Position numbers and translations under genes: made by a program. Shown piece by piece: positions 8,690 through 15,378 of a stretch of 64,000 bases of DNA (position 1 is the first letter of the stretch; each line of letters begins with the position of its first letter). Source of the stretch: Halorubrum xinjiangense (lineage in GTDB: Archaea > Halobacteriota > Halobacteria > Halobacteriales > Haloferacaceae); contig NZ_FNBO01000003.1 in assembly GCF_900102375.1 (NCBI RefSeq), positions 62,001 through 126,000 of the forward strand, written 5' to 3'. The notes beneath the pieces were generated by a model. The model saw only the letters and a list, made by a program, of their open reading frames with translations. It was not told where the DNA came from and made no database searches.

Positions 8690-8911
8690 ATGTCCGATAC
8701 ACCGGGGGAAGTCCGGATCCGAGTCGAAGCGGCGGGCGACCGGCCGCCGCTCGCGGCGGCGAGGGCGGCGTCCGACGACGCGCCCGGTGCCGCGGGAGCC
8801 GAACGCCGCCGCGGTCCCGCGGTGGCCTTCGGAGCGTCGACCGCGACGGACGGCTCGGAGTCCGCCCCCGAGAGGCGGCGCATCGAGAGGCCACGAGCGA
8901 CACCGACCTAA
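8690..8911 (+). CDS. Possible small ORF just upstream of the GCS2-like gene
   Basis: ATG 8690 opens a 73-residue frame rich in Ala, Arg and Glu (begins MSDTPGEVRIRVEAAGDRPP) ending three bases before the next start codon. The first 15 residues look protein-like; the rest resembles translated GC-rich DNA. A TATA-like CGATCTTAGG lies near 8632-8641, which is somewhat far. The tight spacing to 8915 is the main reason to list it; it may be a non-coding leader. Confidence 0.3.
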   Translation: MSDTPGEVRIRVEAAGDRPPLAAARAASDDAPGAAGAERRRGPAVAFGASTATDGSESAPERRRIERPRATPT

Positions 8912-8914
8912 CTC

Positions 8915-10015
8915 ATGTACACGCTCACCACCGGCGTCGAACTGGAACTGTGGGTCGTCAACGAGAGGGGACGGCTGTGTGACGGGACGGAGGTGATCGA
9001 GGCGCATCCGCGGATCGAACCCGAGTTCATCAACCCGCTCATCGAGGTGAAGACGGAGCCGCACACGAGCGAACGCGACCTCCGTCGCGACCTTCAGTCC
9101 GTCCTCCAGACGGCCATCCTGGCCGCGGAGCGCGCCAGCAAACGCCTCGTGCCGCTGGGGACGCCGCTGACCGAGGCGGACCCCCCGGCGAACTGCGAGC
9201 GCGGACGGGTGTTCGAGACGGTGTACGGTGACGGCGTCCGCAGCGCGAAGAACTGCGCCGGAACGCACATCCACTTCGAGCGGGAGGACGCCGTCGACCA
9301 GCTCAACCTCCTGACCGCGCTCGACCCGGCGCTGGCGCTGACGAGCTCCTCGCCTTACTACGCGGGCGAACGCCGGGCGAACTCGGCGCGCGCGCTCGCG
9401 TATCGGACGGACTGCGGAGACGAGTTCCGCTGTTTCACGGACCTGTGGGAGTACGCGGACAGTCTCTCCGAGTGGCGGGACCGGGTCGACGAGAAGTACG
9501 AGCGGTTCAAGCGGCTGGCCGCCGACCGCGGGGTCTCCGGTGAGACGATCGAAGCGCTGTTCGCGCCGGAGAACACGGTGTTGAACCCGGTTCGGCTCCG
9601 AGAGTGCCAGCCGACGGTCGAGTGGCGGGCGCCGGACGCGACGCTCCCCAGCCAGGTCGTGCGGCTCGCGAGCGACGTCGAACGCCTCGTCTCGCGCGCG
9701 GCGACCGCCCCCGTCGAGTTCGGGGCCCCGAGGCTGGAGAACGACCGTCTCAAGCTTCCCGAGTTCGAGGCCCTCCGCGACGTGAGTCGGCGGGCGATCG
9801 AGTCCGGGCTCGACTCCCCGACGGTCGAGTCGTACCTCCGGGAGCTGGGCTTCGACACCGCGGCGTACGACCCCCTCTCGTCGAGGCTCCGCGGCCCGCC
9901 ACGGCTCGGCGAGTCTGCGGCGCGAACGCGGCGGTTACGACAGGCCGGTCGGCTACAGGCCGACGTTCAGGACCTCACCGACGAGGAGACGCGCTACTCG
10001 ATGTTCCCGGCCTGA
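8915..10015 (+). CDS. Glutamate-cysteine ligase (GCS2)-family protein
   Basis: 366 residues. The N-terminus TTGVELELWVVNERGRLCDG is the ATP/glutamate-binding start of GCS2 carboxylate-amine ligases (usual pattern GVEEE..VD). Further family features are EFINPLIEVKTEPHT, CAGTHIHFER and SSSPYYAGERRANSARALAY. GCS2 enzymes join the gamma-carboxyl of glutamate to an amine; in haloarchaea gamma-glutamylcysteine is the main low-molecular-weight thiol. The N-terminus is more divergent than that of the standard haloarchaeal GshA, so another amine substrate is possible. It ends in ETRYSMFPA and stands alone on its strand. Confidence 0.8.
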   Translation: MYTLTTGVELELWVVNERGRLCDGTEVIEAHPRIEPEFINPLIEVKTEPHTSERDLRRDLQSVLQTAILAAERASKRLVPLGTPLTEADPPANCERGRVFETVYGDGVRSAKNCAGTHIHFEREDAVDQLNLLTALDPALALTSSSPYYAGERRANSARALAYRTDCGDEFRCFTDLWEYADSLSEWRDRVDEKYERFKRLAADRGVSGETIEALFAPENTVLNPVRLRECQPTVEWRAPDATLPSQVVRLASDVERLVSRAATAPVEFGAPRLENDRLKLPEFEALRDVSRRAIESGLDSPTVESYLRELGFDTAAYDPLSSRLRGPPRLGESAARTRRLRQAGRLQADVQDLTDEETRYSMFPA

Positions 10016-10318
10016 GGCCGTCGTCGCCGGACCGACAGAGCCGGGACGCCGGAAGTTGGAACTCGGCCGAATCGGAGCTTCGGCTCGCGGTAAGCAGCGT
10101 CTCACGGCCGCCGTCGACCCGGCGACGACCCGCGGCGGCGTGCGCTCTCCTCCCGGGCTATCTGACCGATATAACGGTGCGCTACGATCAATAAGGCGAG
10201 CGTATCCGGTCGTCGATCGCGGGGTCGCGGAAGCCGATCTACGCGGCCGTCCGGGGCGAACGACCGTCGCCCGACTACGCTGTTCATACTAAAATCCCGT
10301 CGCGGACATCGGGCGCAC
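10016..10318. other. Intergenic region, promoter only
   Basis: About 300 bp between the GCS2-like gene and the HTH_10 regulator. I find no convincing reading frame or RNA. An AT-rich spot, ATACTAAAAT at 10287-10296, lies about 27 bp before ATG 10319 and should be the TATA box of the regulator. A second AT-rich patch (CGATATAACGG, about 10168-10178) has no gene at the right distance. Confidence 0.5.
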
Positions 10319-10987
10319 ATGGAAACCGTCGTCGACGCCACAATTCCGACCGATCAGTTCGTCCTCGAGGAGACCCTCGCGCGGGTCCCGGACGTCGAAC
10401 TGGAGGCCGTCCGGTTCGCCGTCAACAGTTCGGCGTGTGCCATGCCCTTCCTCTGGGCGTCGACCAGACGGCCGGAGCGACTGACGGCCGCGCTCGTGAA
10501 CGACCCGTCCACGGAGCGCGTGAACCGGCTGTCCCGGGAGGACGGTCGCCACCTGTACTCGATCGACTGGACGGCCGACGCGGCGCGGCTCATCGACGAG
10601 TTCGCCGAGGCCGACGGCTCGATGCTCGACGTCCAGGGCACGGCCGACCGGTGGACGTTTCGGATCCTGTTCTCCGACCGCGCGTCCGCCTCCGAGACGT
10701 TCCAGTCGTGGCGCGACGACGGCCTCGAGCCGTCGCTCGCCCGCGTCGGTAGCCTCTCCTGCCGAGAGGGAGAGACGACGGGGCTGTCGACGACGCAGTA
10801 CGACACCATCGCCCAGGCGTTTCAGACGGACTACTACGACGTCCCGCGGGGGACCACGCTGGAGGAACTGGCCGCGGACTTCGGCGTGTCGCATCAAGCC
10901 GTCTCCGAGCGCCTCCGCCGAGGCCACTCCCACCTCGTCGAACAGCTGCTCTCGGAGTCGACGGTCGAGGTGAGAACTCGACCGTGA
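10319..10987 (+). CDS. HTH_10 (bacterio-opsin activator-type) transcriptional regulator
   Basis: 222 residues. Residues 1-155 are a ligand- or partner-binding BAT-like domain (ATIPTDQFVLEETLARVPDVE...). Residues 160-215 are the HTH_10 DNA-binding domain: YDTIAQAFQTDYYDVPRGTT then LEELAADFGVSHQAVSERLRR. This is the short, receiver-less form common in haloarchaea. A TATA-like ATACTAAAAT about 27 bp before the ATG suggests a leaderless transcript. Targets are unknown; the next gene downstream, on the same strand after 100 bp, encodes a YihY-type membrane protein. Confidence 0.9.
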   Translation: METVVDATIPTDQFVLEETLARVPDVELEAVRFAVNSSACAMPFLWASTRRPERLTAALVNDPSTERVNRLSREDGRHLYSIDWTADAARLIDEFAEADGSMLDVQGTADRWTFRILFSDRASASETFQSWRDDGLEPSLARVGSLSCREGETTGLSTTQYDTIAQAFQTDYYDVPRGTTLEELAADFGVSHQAVSERLRRGHSHLVEQLLSESTVEVRTRP

Positions 10988-11092
10988 TCCCCGGTCGCTT
11001 CCGACACCGGCGCCCGGCCGACCGGGCACCTGACCGAGCGATTGTGAGACGGACGGGGCCCGCCGCGTGACCGACCCGTGGGGAGGGGGAAC

Positions 11093-11923
11093 GTGAGTTT
11101 CCGATACAGGCGGTCGGCTGAGACCGCCGTCCGGGTCGTCCGGGGGATCGTCAGCGAGAGCAGACGCAAGAACGTCCCGTTCATGGCCGGGAGCATCGCG
11201 TACTCAGCGTTCGTCTCGCTGCTGCCGCTCGTGCTGCTGCTGGTGATCGCAGCCTCCGTGATCGGCGGCGAGGCGCTCGCGGACCGCGTCCAGCGGCTCA
11301 CCGAGAGCTACCTCTCGCCGGCGGGCCAGACCCTGCTGGCCGACAGCATCGGGCAGGCCGGTACTCAGACCGGGCTGTCGGTCCTCGGCCTCCTCGTGCT
11401 GCTGTGGGGCGTACTCCGCGTCTTTCGCGCGCTCGACACCGCCTTCTCGGCGATATACGACACCCACGCGAAGAACGACCTCCGGAATCAGTTCACGGAC
11501 GGCGTCGTCGTCTTGGTGACCCTCGCAGGCGCGCTGTTGGCGGTGGTCGTCGCGGGGCTGAGCCTGCGGTACCTCCCGGACCTCCCGTTCCCGAGGCTGG
11601 TGCGAGAGGCGCTGCTGGTGGTCGGGCTCTCCGTCGTGTTCGTCCCCATCTACTACGTGTTCCCCGACGCGGACCTCTCCGTGAAGATGGTCCTCCCCGG
11701 CGCCGTCGTCGCCGCCGTCGGCTGGGCGCTGCTCAACGCCGGGTTCGGCATCTACGTCCGCTACTCGTCGGCGGGGGACCTCTACGGCGTCATCGGCGGC
11801 GTCATCCTCCTCATCACGTTCCTCTACTTCGGCGCCCTGGTGATCCTGATCGGCGCTGCGACGAACGTCGTCCTGATGGGGCGCCGCCGTCCGAATGCCG
11901 TCAAGACGGTGGAGCCCCGGTGA
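11093..11923 (+). CDS. YihY/BrkB-family integral membrane protein
   Basis: About 276 residues with six membrane segments. After an Arg-rich N-terminus it has the family start SRRKNVPFMAGSIAYSAFVS and continues LLPLVLLLVIAASVIGGEAL, later LWGVLRVFRALDTAFSAIYD and SSAGDLYGVIGGVILLITFL, all typical of YihY/BrkB proteins (once mis-named RNase BN). Function is unclear; export or envelope roles are proposed. I choose GTG 11093 because GGAGG at 11082-11086 lies six bases before it; an upstream GTG at 11078 is in frame. A 46-codon frame overlaps its stop codon. Confidence 0.88.
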   Translation: MSFRYRRSAETAVRVVRGIVSESRRKNVPFMAGSIAYSAFVSLLPLVLLLVIAASVIGGEALADRVQRLTESYLSPAGQTLLADSIGQAGTQTGLSVLGLLVLLWGVLRVFRALDTAFSAIYDTHAKNDLRNQFTDGVVVLVTLAGALLAVVVAGLSLRYLPDLPFPRLVREALLVVGLSVVFVPIYYVFPDADLSVKMVLPGAVVAAVGWALLNAGFGIYVRYSSAGDLYGVIGGVILLITFLYFGALVILIGAATNVVLMGRRRPNAVKTVEPR

Positions 11924-12060
11924 CGGCCTCGACGCCGCTTCCGTCGATATCCGTTCTTCGGGAGGAATTCCATGCGAAAAGCAGTTCAGTGGAGGTGCCT
12001 CTTGAGCGATTTCGGGAGTGGGTATCGCAGATCGGTGGCGACGAAACGGTATTTAAATAG
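11920..12060 (+). CDS. Possible 46-residue ORF coupled to the YihY gene
   Basis: GTG 11920 overlaps the TGA stop (11921-11923) of the YihY gene as GTGA and opens a 46-codon frame ending at TAG 12060. The C-terminal two thirds, VLREEFHAKSSSVEVPLERF then REWVSQIGGDETVFK, looks like real protein, with amphipathic helix character, unlike the Arg/Pro-rich translations of GC-rich non-coding DNA nearby. It could be a small coupled gene or the 3' end of a lost gene. No family is recognised. Confidence 0.4.
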   Translation: MTASTPLPSISVLREEFHAKSSSVEVPLERFREWVSQIGGDETVFK

Positions 12061-12083
12061 TCGTGAGCGACCACAGCGATCAC

Positions 12084-12090
12084 TTATAAA
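12084..12090 (+). promoter_or_regulatory. TATA box at the head of repeat copy A
   Basis: TTATAAA in the context CACTTATAAAGG, 11-17 bp before the conserved GTGGCGCGCCTGCGAGC start of copy A. At usual archaeal spacing, transcription would begin near 12112-12116, at the foot of the first hairpin. Confidence 0.5.
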
Positions 12091-12100
12091 GGCCTATGCG

Positions 12101-12400
12101 GTGGCGCGCCTGCGAGCGGCCGCCACCGGCGGCCGCGAGCCAGCCCGCGAGGGACGCGGTGAGCGACGGGCGACCGGAGGGAGCCCGAGTGAACCGCGAG
12201 GCTGGGGAGGTGTGAGGCTGCGGTTGCGGTGCCGTGCGGGGCGGGACTCAAAGGGGCAGTCGCGAAGCCGCCGCAGACGACGCAAGCACCGCAATGAGTG
12301 AGCGGAGCGAACGAGTGAGGAGCGCAGCGAGTGTGTGGCGGCTTCGCGGCTGGGGCTTTGGAGGTGTTCGCCGTCGATCCACAGTCAGCCATTTATAAGC
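12101..12400 (+). ncRNA. Structured repeat element copy A (candidate non-coding RNA)
   Basis: Head to tail it holds: hairpin I (arms 12116-12124 and 12128-12136, nine pairs, loop ACC); hairpin II (CGCGGT 12155-12160 with ACCGCG 12193-12198, inner CGGGC/GCCCG); the conserved GGCTGGGGAGGTGTGAGG (12200-12217) and GCGGGACTCAAAGGGGCAG (12241-12259); hairpin III (12261-12272 with 12337-12348, extended by CAG/CTG and, across a GGG-GGG internal loop, CAAAG/CTTTG); then the 57-bp tail unit with TTTATAAG at 12392. Copies B, C and D keep the pairing while the arm sequences differ. Reading frames across it are not conserved between copies, so it is unlikely to be coding. Confidence 0.6.
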
Positions 12401-12488
12401 GAGCGACTGGGGCTTTGGAGATCGGCATCCCAGCAGCGCCGGTCGCGTATAAATGACCGACAGCAACACCGTGCTCTGACTTATAAAC
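12401..12488 (+). repeat. Degenerate second tail unit after copy A
   Basis: After CGAGCGACTGGGGCTTTGGAG (12400-12420) the sequence diverges, but a TATA-like GTATAAAT recurs at about 12447-12454, close to 57 bp after the TTTATAAG of the first tail unit. A third TATA-like run, CTTATAAACG, follows at about 12480. This appears to be a decayed form of the tandem 57-bp array seen beside copy B. Confidence 0.5.
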
Positions 12489-12816
12489 GACCGACCAACT
12501 GTACCGATACACGTACTCCCGCTAGCTCACCCGATCTCTGTACTGACCGATCTACGGTCGATACTTCCGGGGTTGCGCGGCTGAATCAACCGCACGATCT
12601 CGCTTGCGAACTAGTCGTTGACAGTTCTACCAGCTCAGAGGGATGTTCTGATTGCCGTGCAAAATGTACGTGCATATGCCCCACACCAACCCGTCGGTCG
12701 CGACTGGTGGGATGGCGAGATCTCATGTTGATCGTGCTGCCGGGCGCAGAAGCGACCGCTCCGGCCCCGCCCCGAATTCCCGATGATCTTATATCCGCCG
12801 ATAGACTGTCCTTCTC
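12489..12816. other. Lower-GC intergenic stretch
   Basis: About 330 bp without a convincing gene. Base composition is visibly less GC-rich than the surrounding chromosome, and the open frames lack codon bias. At the end a TATA-like CTTATATCC (12788-12796) precedes the GTG at 12817 by about 25 bp. Confidence 0.5.
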
Positions 12817-13470
12817 GTGCGCATCTCGTCTCTCGCCGCGCTGACGGGACTGGTCATCGCCAACCTCGTTCCCATCGTCGGTGTGCTCGTATTCGGATGG
12901 CAGGCGCTCGACCTCCTGCTACTGTACTGGCTTGAGGCGGCCGTTGTCGGCGTGTTCACCGTGGTGCGGGTGTTGCTGGCCATGGGTGACCCGAACGATA
13001 CCGGCCTGGGCGCGCTGTTCGGGTTCGACAGATACACCGGGCCGGGTGCCGGGACAAGCAACGTCCGGTTCGGGGCCGTGGCGCTGTTCTGCTTTCAATA
13101 CGGGCCGCTCTGGGTGGTGCACGGCGCGGTGCTCTTCTTGCTCCCCAGGTTCGCCTTCGAGCCGCTTGGCTGGGAGCCACTGGCCGTGTTGCCGACGCTC
13201 CTGCCCGCCGTTGGCGCGATGGCCCTGAGCCACAGTCTCTCGTTTGGCATGGGGTTCCTCGCCGGTGGGGCCTGGGAGCGTACCGCTCCGGTCGCCCAGG
13301 TGTTCGCGGTGTTTCCACGGCTCCTCGTGCTCCACTACGCGGTCCTCATCGGCGGCTTCGGGGCCGCGACGTTGGGGTCCCCGTTGTTCGCGCTCGTCGT
13401 GCTCATTGTGCTCAAGACGGCCGCCGACTTGCTCGTCGAGTACGCCGAGCCCATCCTCCGAGCGGCGTGA
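12817..13470 (+). CDS. DUF6498-like integral membrane protein
   Basis: 217 residues, about six membrane segments. Its start, LAALTGLVIANLVPIVGVLV then FGWQALDLLLLYWLEAAVVG, with the motif LLLYWLE, is typical of the DUF6498 family, which is widespread in haloarchaea and of unknown function. A loop with RYTGPGAGTSNVRFGAVALF follows. The start is a GTG; the TATA-like box 25 bp upstream supports a leaderless transcript beginning there. The gene sits in the gene-poor island between repeat copies A and B. Confidence 0.8.
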   Translation: MRISSLAALTGLVIANLVPIVGVLVFGWQALDLLLLYWLEAAVVGVFTVVRVLLAMGDPNDTGLGALFGFDRYTGPGAGTSNVRFGAVALFCFQYGPLWVVHGAVLFLLPRFAFEPLGWEPLAVLPTLLPAVGAMALSHSLSFGMGFLAGGAWERTAPVAQVFAVFPRLLVLHYAVLIGGFGAATLGSPLFALVVLIVLKTAADLLVEYAEPILRAA

Positions 13471-13552
13471 CGGGCAGGACGCTCACGTCGTCGGAGCGGG
13501 TCACAAGTGTACTCGTCACGTCCCTCGTGTTGCGATCTCGCGCGGCCCCTAG

Positions 13553-13705
13553 GTCGTTGCGGCGGACCGTAGCATTATCGAAGCCGGCGACGACGGCCGG
13601 CGCGACGACTGTGAGTGTCCGGCCGTCGACGGCGTCGAACACTCGTGTCGGCCGTGCTACGGGGACGGGTTCGACGTCTCGGACCCAAACGTCGACAAGG
13701 AGTGA
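13553..13705 (+). pseudogene. C-terminal remnant of a cysteine-rich protein
   Basis: Reading from 13553 gives an open frame without a start codon, bounded upstream by TAG, ending at TGA 13703-13705: ...SIIEAGDDGRRDDCECPAVD, then GVEHSCRPCYGDGFDVSDPN. The pattern CxC...C..CY.DGF resembles, from memory, the zinc-binding tail of haloarchaeal SWIM-finger proteins. No N-terminal part is found before it, so I read it as the 3' end of a deleted gene. The overlapping Arg/Ser/Thr-rich frame at 13467-13745 is less protein-like. Confidence 0.45.
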
Positions 13706-14175
13706 ACTGGCGGTCTACACTTACTTGCCTTGCCGCAGCGGGTAGGGGTGGCAAGCGCCGAGAATTGTGTCACTAGTTACCGCATTGGGGATGTCAATAC
13801 TTCGGATGCGATAGGAGGCCTCCGCTTGAGAGTGTTAACTCGGTTTTGAACGCAAGAGTGGCAATGTACCTATCCTTCGAGGTGTGTCACGGCGTCCGGC
13901 AAGCGTCGTAGTATACTACAAATCCCGATGTTGATCTCGACGATTTCTCATGGCTAGTGATGACTGTAGCCACTGTATCTCGCACGCTGCTACTGACACG
14001 CCGTGGAGAGGTCGGCGTTCGACATCGGTACGTGAGTTCCCTCTACTGAGCGATCAAGGGTGTGAATAATTCCACCTCCGAAGGAGGTCAACAGAACCAC
14101 ATACACCTACTATCGATATCTCCGATTTCCTGCGGTCAATAAAAAGCTTATACAACCGGTGAACCATCGCCATGT
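13706..14175. other. Gene-free low-GC stretch with promoter
   Basis: About 470 bp, more AT-rich than the rest of the window. I find no gene or clear repeat. A TATA-like CTTATAC (14147-14153) at its end lies about 27 bp before ATG 14176, preceded by CAATAAAAAG, a plausible BRE/TATA pair. Confidence 0.5.
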
Positions 14176-14586
14176 ATGGATTCGCGGGTCGTATCGTTTC
14201 TTCTCGGGGAGTCGTTGAAACGATCGCTCCGGTATCTCGGGTACGCGGTCGTTCTCATGGCCTTGTGCTTCGGTCAGCTCTATCTTGCTGGAAATTCGGA
14301 GATCGGAAACTCATCGAGTTTATCTATCAGTCCGCTTGGAGCCACTGTAGTAGCGACTATTTTGGCGGGGATACACACGTATCGAAACGACGGACTACTC
14401 ATGAGTATCGCCGTCGCCGCGATCATCGTGAGCGGCTATACACTGTACAGTGCCACCGCTCTTGCTCACCCCCAACCCGACTATGGACTGTTAACCGGCG
14501 TGGGGACCGCAATGTTGTATGGCGTCCCAATCGGGATGATATCATCTGCGGTTGCGTATGCGTTACGGCGATTTGCTCTGATCTAA
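14176..14586 (+). CDS. Small membrane protein (136 aa), low-GC
   Basis: Four membrane segments lie near residues 19-37, 52-68, 73-92 and 104-130. The protein is Leu/Ala/Ile-rich with few acidic residues, and its codons use more A/T than the neighbouring genes, which suggests an acquired or relaxed gene. The leaderless promoter at 14147-14153 supports ATG 14176. I recognise no family. It lies just inside the tandem repeat array that precedes copy B. Confidence 0.7.
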   Translation: MDSRVVSFLLGESLKRSLRYLGYAVVLMALCFGQLYLAGNSEIGNSSSLSISPLGATVVATILAGIHTYRNDGLLMSIAVAAIIVSGYTLYSATALAHPQPDYGLLTGVGTAMLYGVPIGMISSAVAYALRRFALI

Positions 14587-14701
14587 TCTCTTGTGGTGTC
14601 TGAGAAAAATAGAGAGATACAGATACCCCACTGAGTGAACGGGCGGTACTTCTCGCGACTGTTTATAAGCGATTGATACCACTGTGCTGAACAACGCCAA
14701 C

Positions 14702-14929
14702 GCCCCAGCCGCTCGCTTATAAATGATAGACGGTGGATCGACGGCGAACATTTCCAAAGCCCCAGCCGCTCGCTTATAGATCGTAGATGGTGGGTCGATG
14801 GCGGACACCTCCAAAGCCCCAGCCGCTCGTTTATAAATGGTAGACGGTGGATCGACGGCGGACATCTCTAAAGCCCCAGCCGCTCGTTTATAAATGGTAG
14901 ACGGTGGATCGACGGCGGACATCTCTAAA
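14702..14929 (-). repeat. Tandem 57-bp repeat, four units
   Basis: Units begin at 14702, 14759, 14816 and 14873, exactly 57 bp apart, each starting (on the plus strand) GCCCCAGCCGCTCG, followed by a TTATAAATG-like box and GGTGGATCGACGGCG. The last two units are nearly identical; the second is the most diverged (TTATAGATC). A fifth start at 14930 merges into hairpin III of copy B, so the array is a serial duplication of the tail of that element. Each unit carries a nearly palindromic TATA-like box. The 19-residue periodic translation on the minus strand is a by-product (57 is divisible by three). Confidence 0.9.
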
Positions 14930-15190
14930 GCCCCAGCCGCGGGGGCGGCGCACGCTCGCTGTGCTCCTCACTCGGTCGCTCACTTCGTTCGCTCCCTCGT
15001 TGCGGTGCTTACATCGCCTGCGCCGCCCCCGCGGCTGCCCCTTTGAGTCCCACCCCGCTCCGCACAGCACAGCGCCTCACGCCTCCCCAGCCTCGTCGGC
15101 CGGTCTCCGCTTCGCTCCGACCGGCCGACTCCCTCGCGCGTGCTGACTCGCGGCCGCCGATGGCGGCCGCTCGCAGGCACGCGCCAGCGT
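14921..15190 (-). ncRNA. Structured repeat element copy B (candidate non-coding RNA)
   Basis: Minus-strand copy. Hairpin III arms are 14937-14951 and 15020-15034, 15 perfect pairs, with a sequence different from copy A. Hairpin II pairs GTCGGCCGG with CCGGCCGAC (about 15095-15130) and hairpin I has GCGGCCGCC with GGCGGCCGC around 15150-15170. The conserved GGGACTCAAAGGGGCAG block is at about 15035-15051. A TATA box, TTTATAAA at 15198-15205, sits before the head. The tail runs into the tandem 57-bp array. Confidence 0.6.
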
Positions 15191-15197
15191 ACTTCCC

Positions 15198-15205
15198 TTT
15201 ATAAA
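15198..15205 (-). promoter_or_regulatory. TATA box at the head of repeat copy B
   Basis: Palindromic TTTATAAA followed on the minus strand by GGGAAGTACGCTGGCGCGTGC, the same position relative to the element as in copies A and C. A further TTTTATAC lies about 30 bp upstream, near 15229-15236. Confidence 0.5.
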
Positions 15206-15378
15206 CGACTACTGCTGTCGCTCACACCTTTTATACACCGTACCACCGCCGCAGATCTGATTCTCTGACTTCCGCTATCGATCGTCGCTATCTCTACAGT
15301 GAGCGCTCGAAGCTGTATCGACCGACCGGAGTCAGATTCCGAGAACCGCGAACGCGGCCGGGCACTGATGCGTCCCGC

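Noticed and set aside
13467-13745. A 92-residue plus-strand frame after the DUF6498-like gene
   Set aside because: Ser/Thr/Arg-rich and without codon bias; the cysteine-rich remnant in another frame is more protein-like.
14563-14922. A 119-residue minus-strand frame with a 19-residue repeat
   Set aside because: It is the translation of the 57-bp tandem array; 57 is a multiple of three, so the frame stays open by chance. No start signal or non-repeat protein-like part.
14702-14929. CRISPR array
   Set aside because: Units are contiguous and identical in type, with no unique spacers, and no cas gene is in the window.
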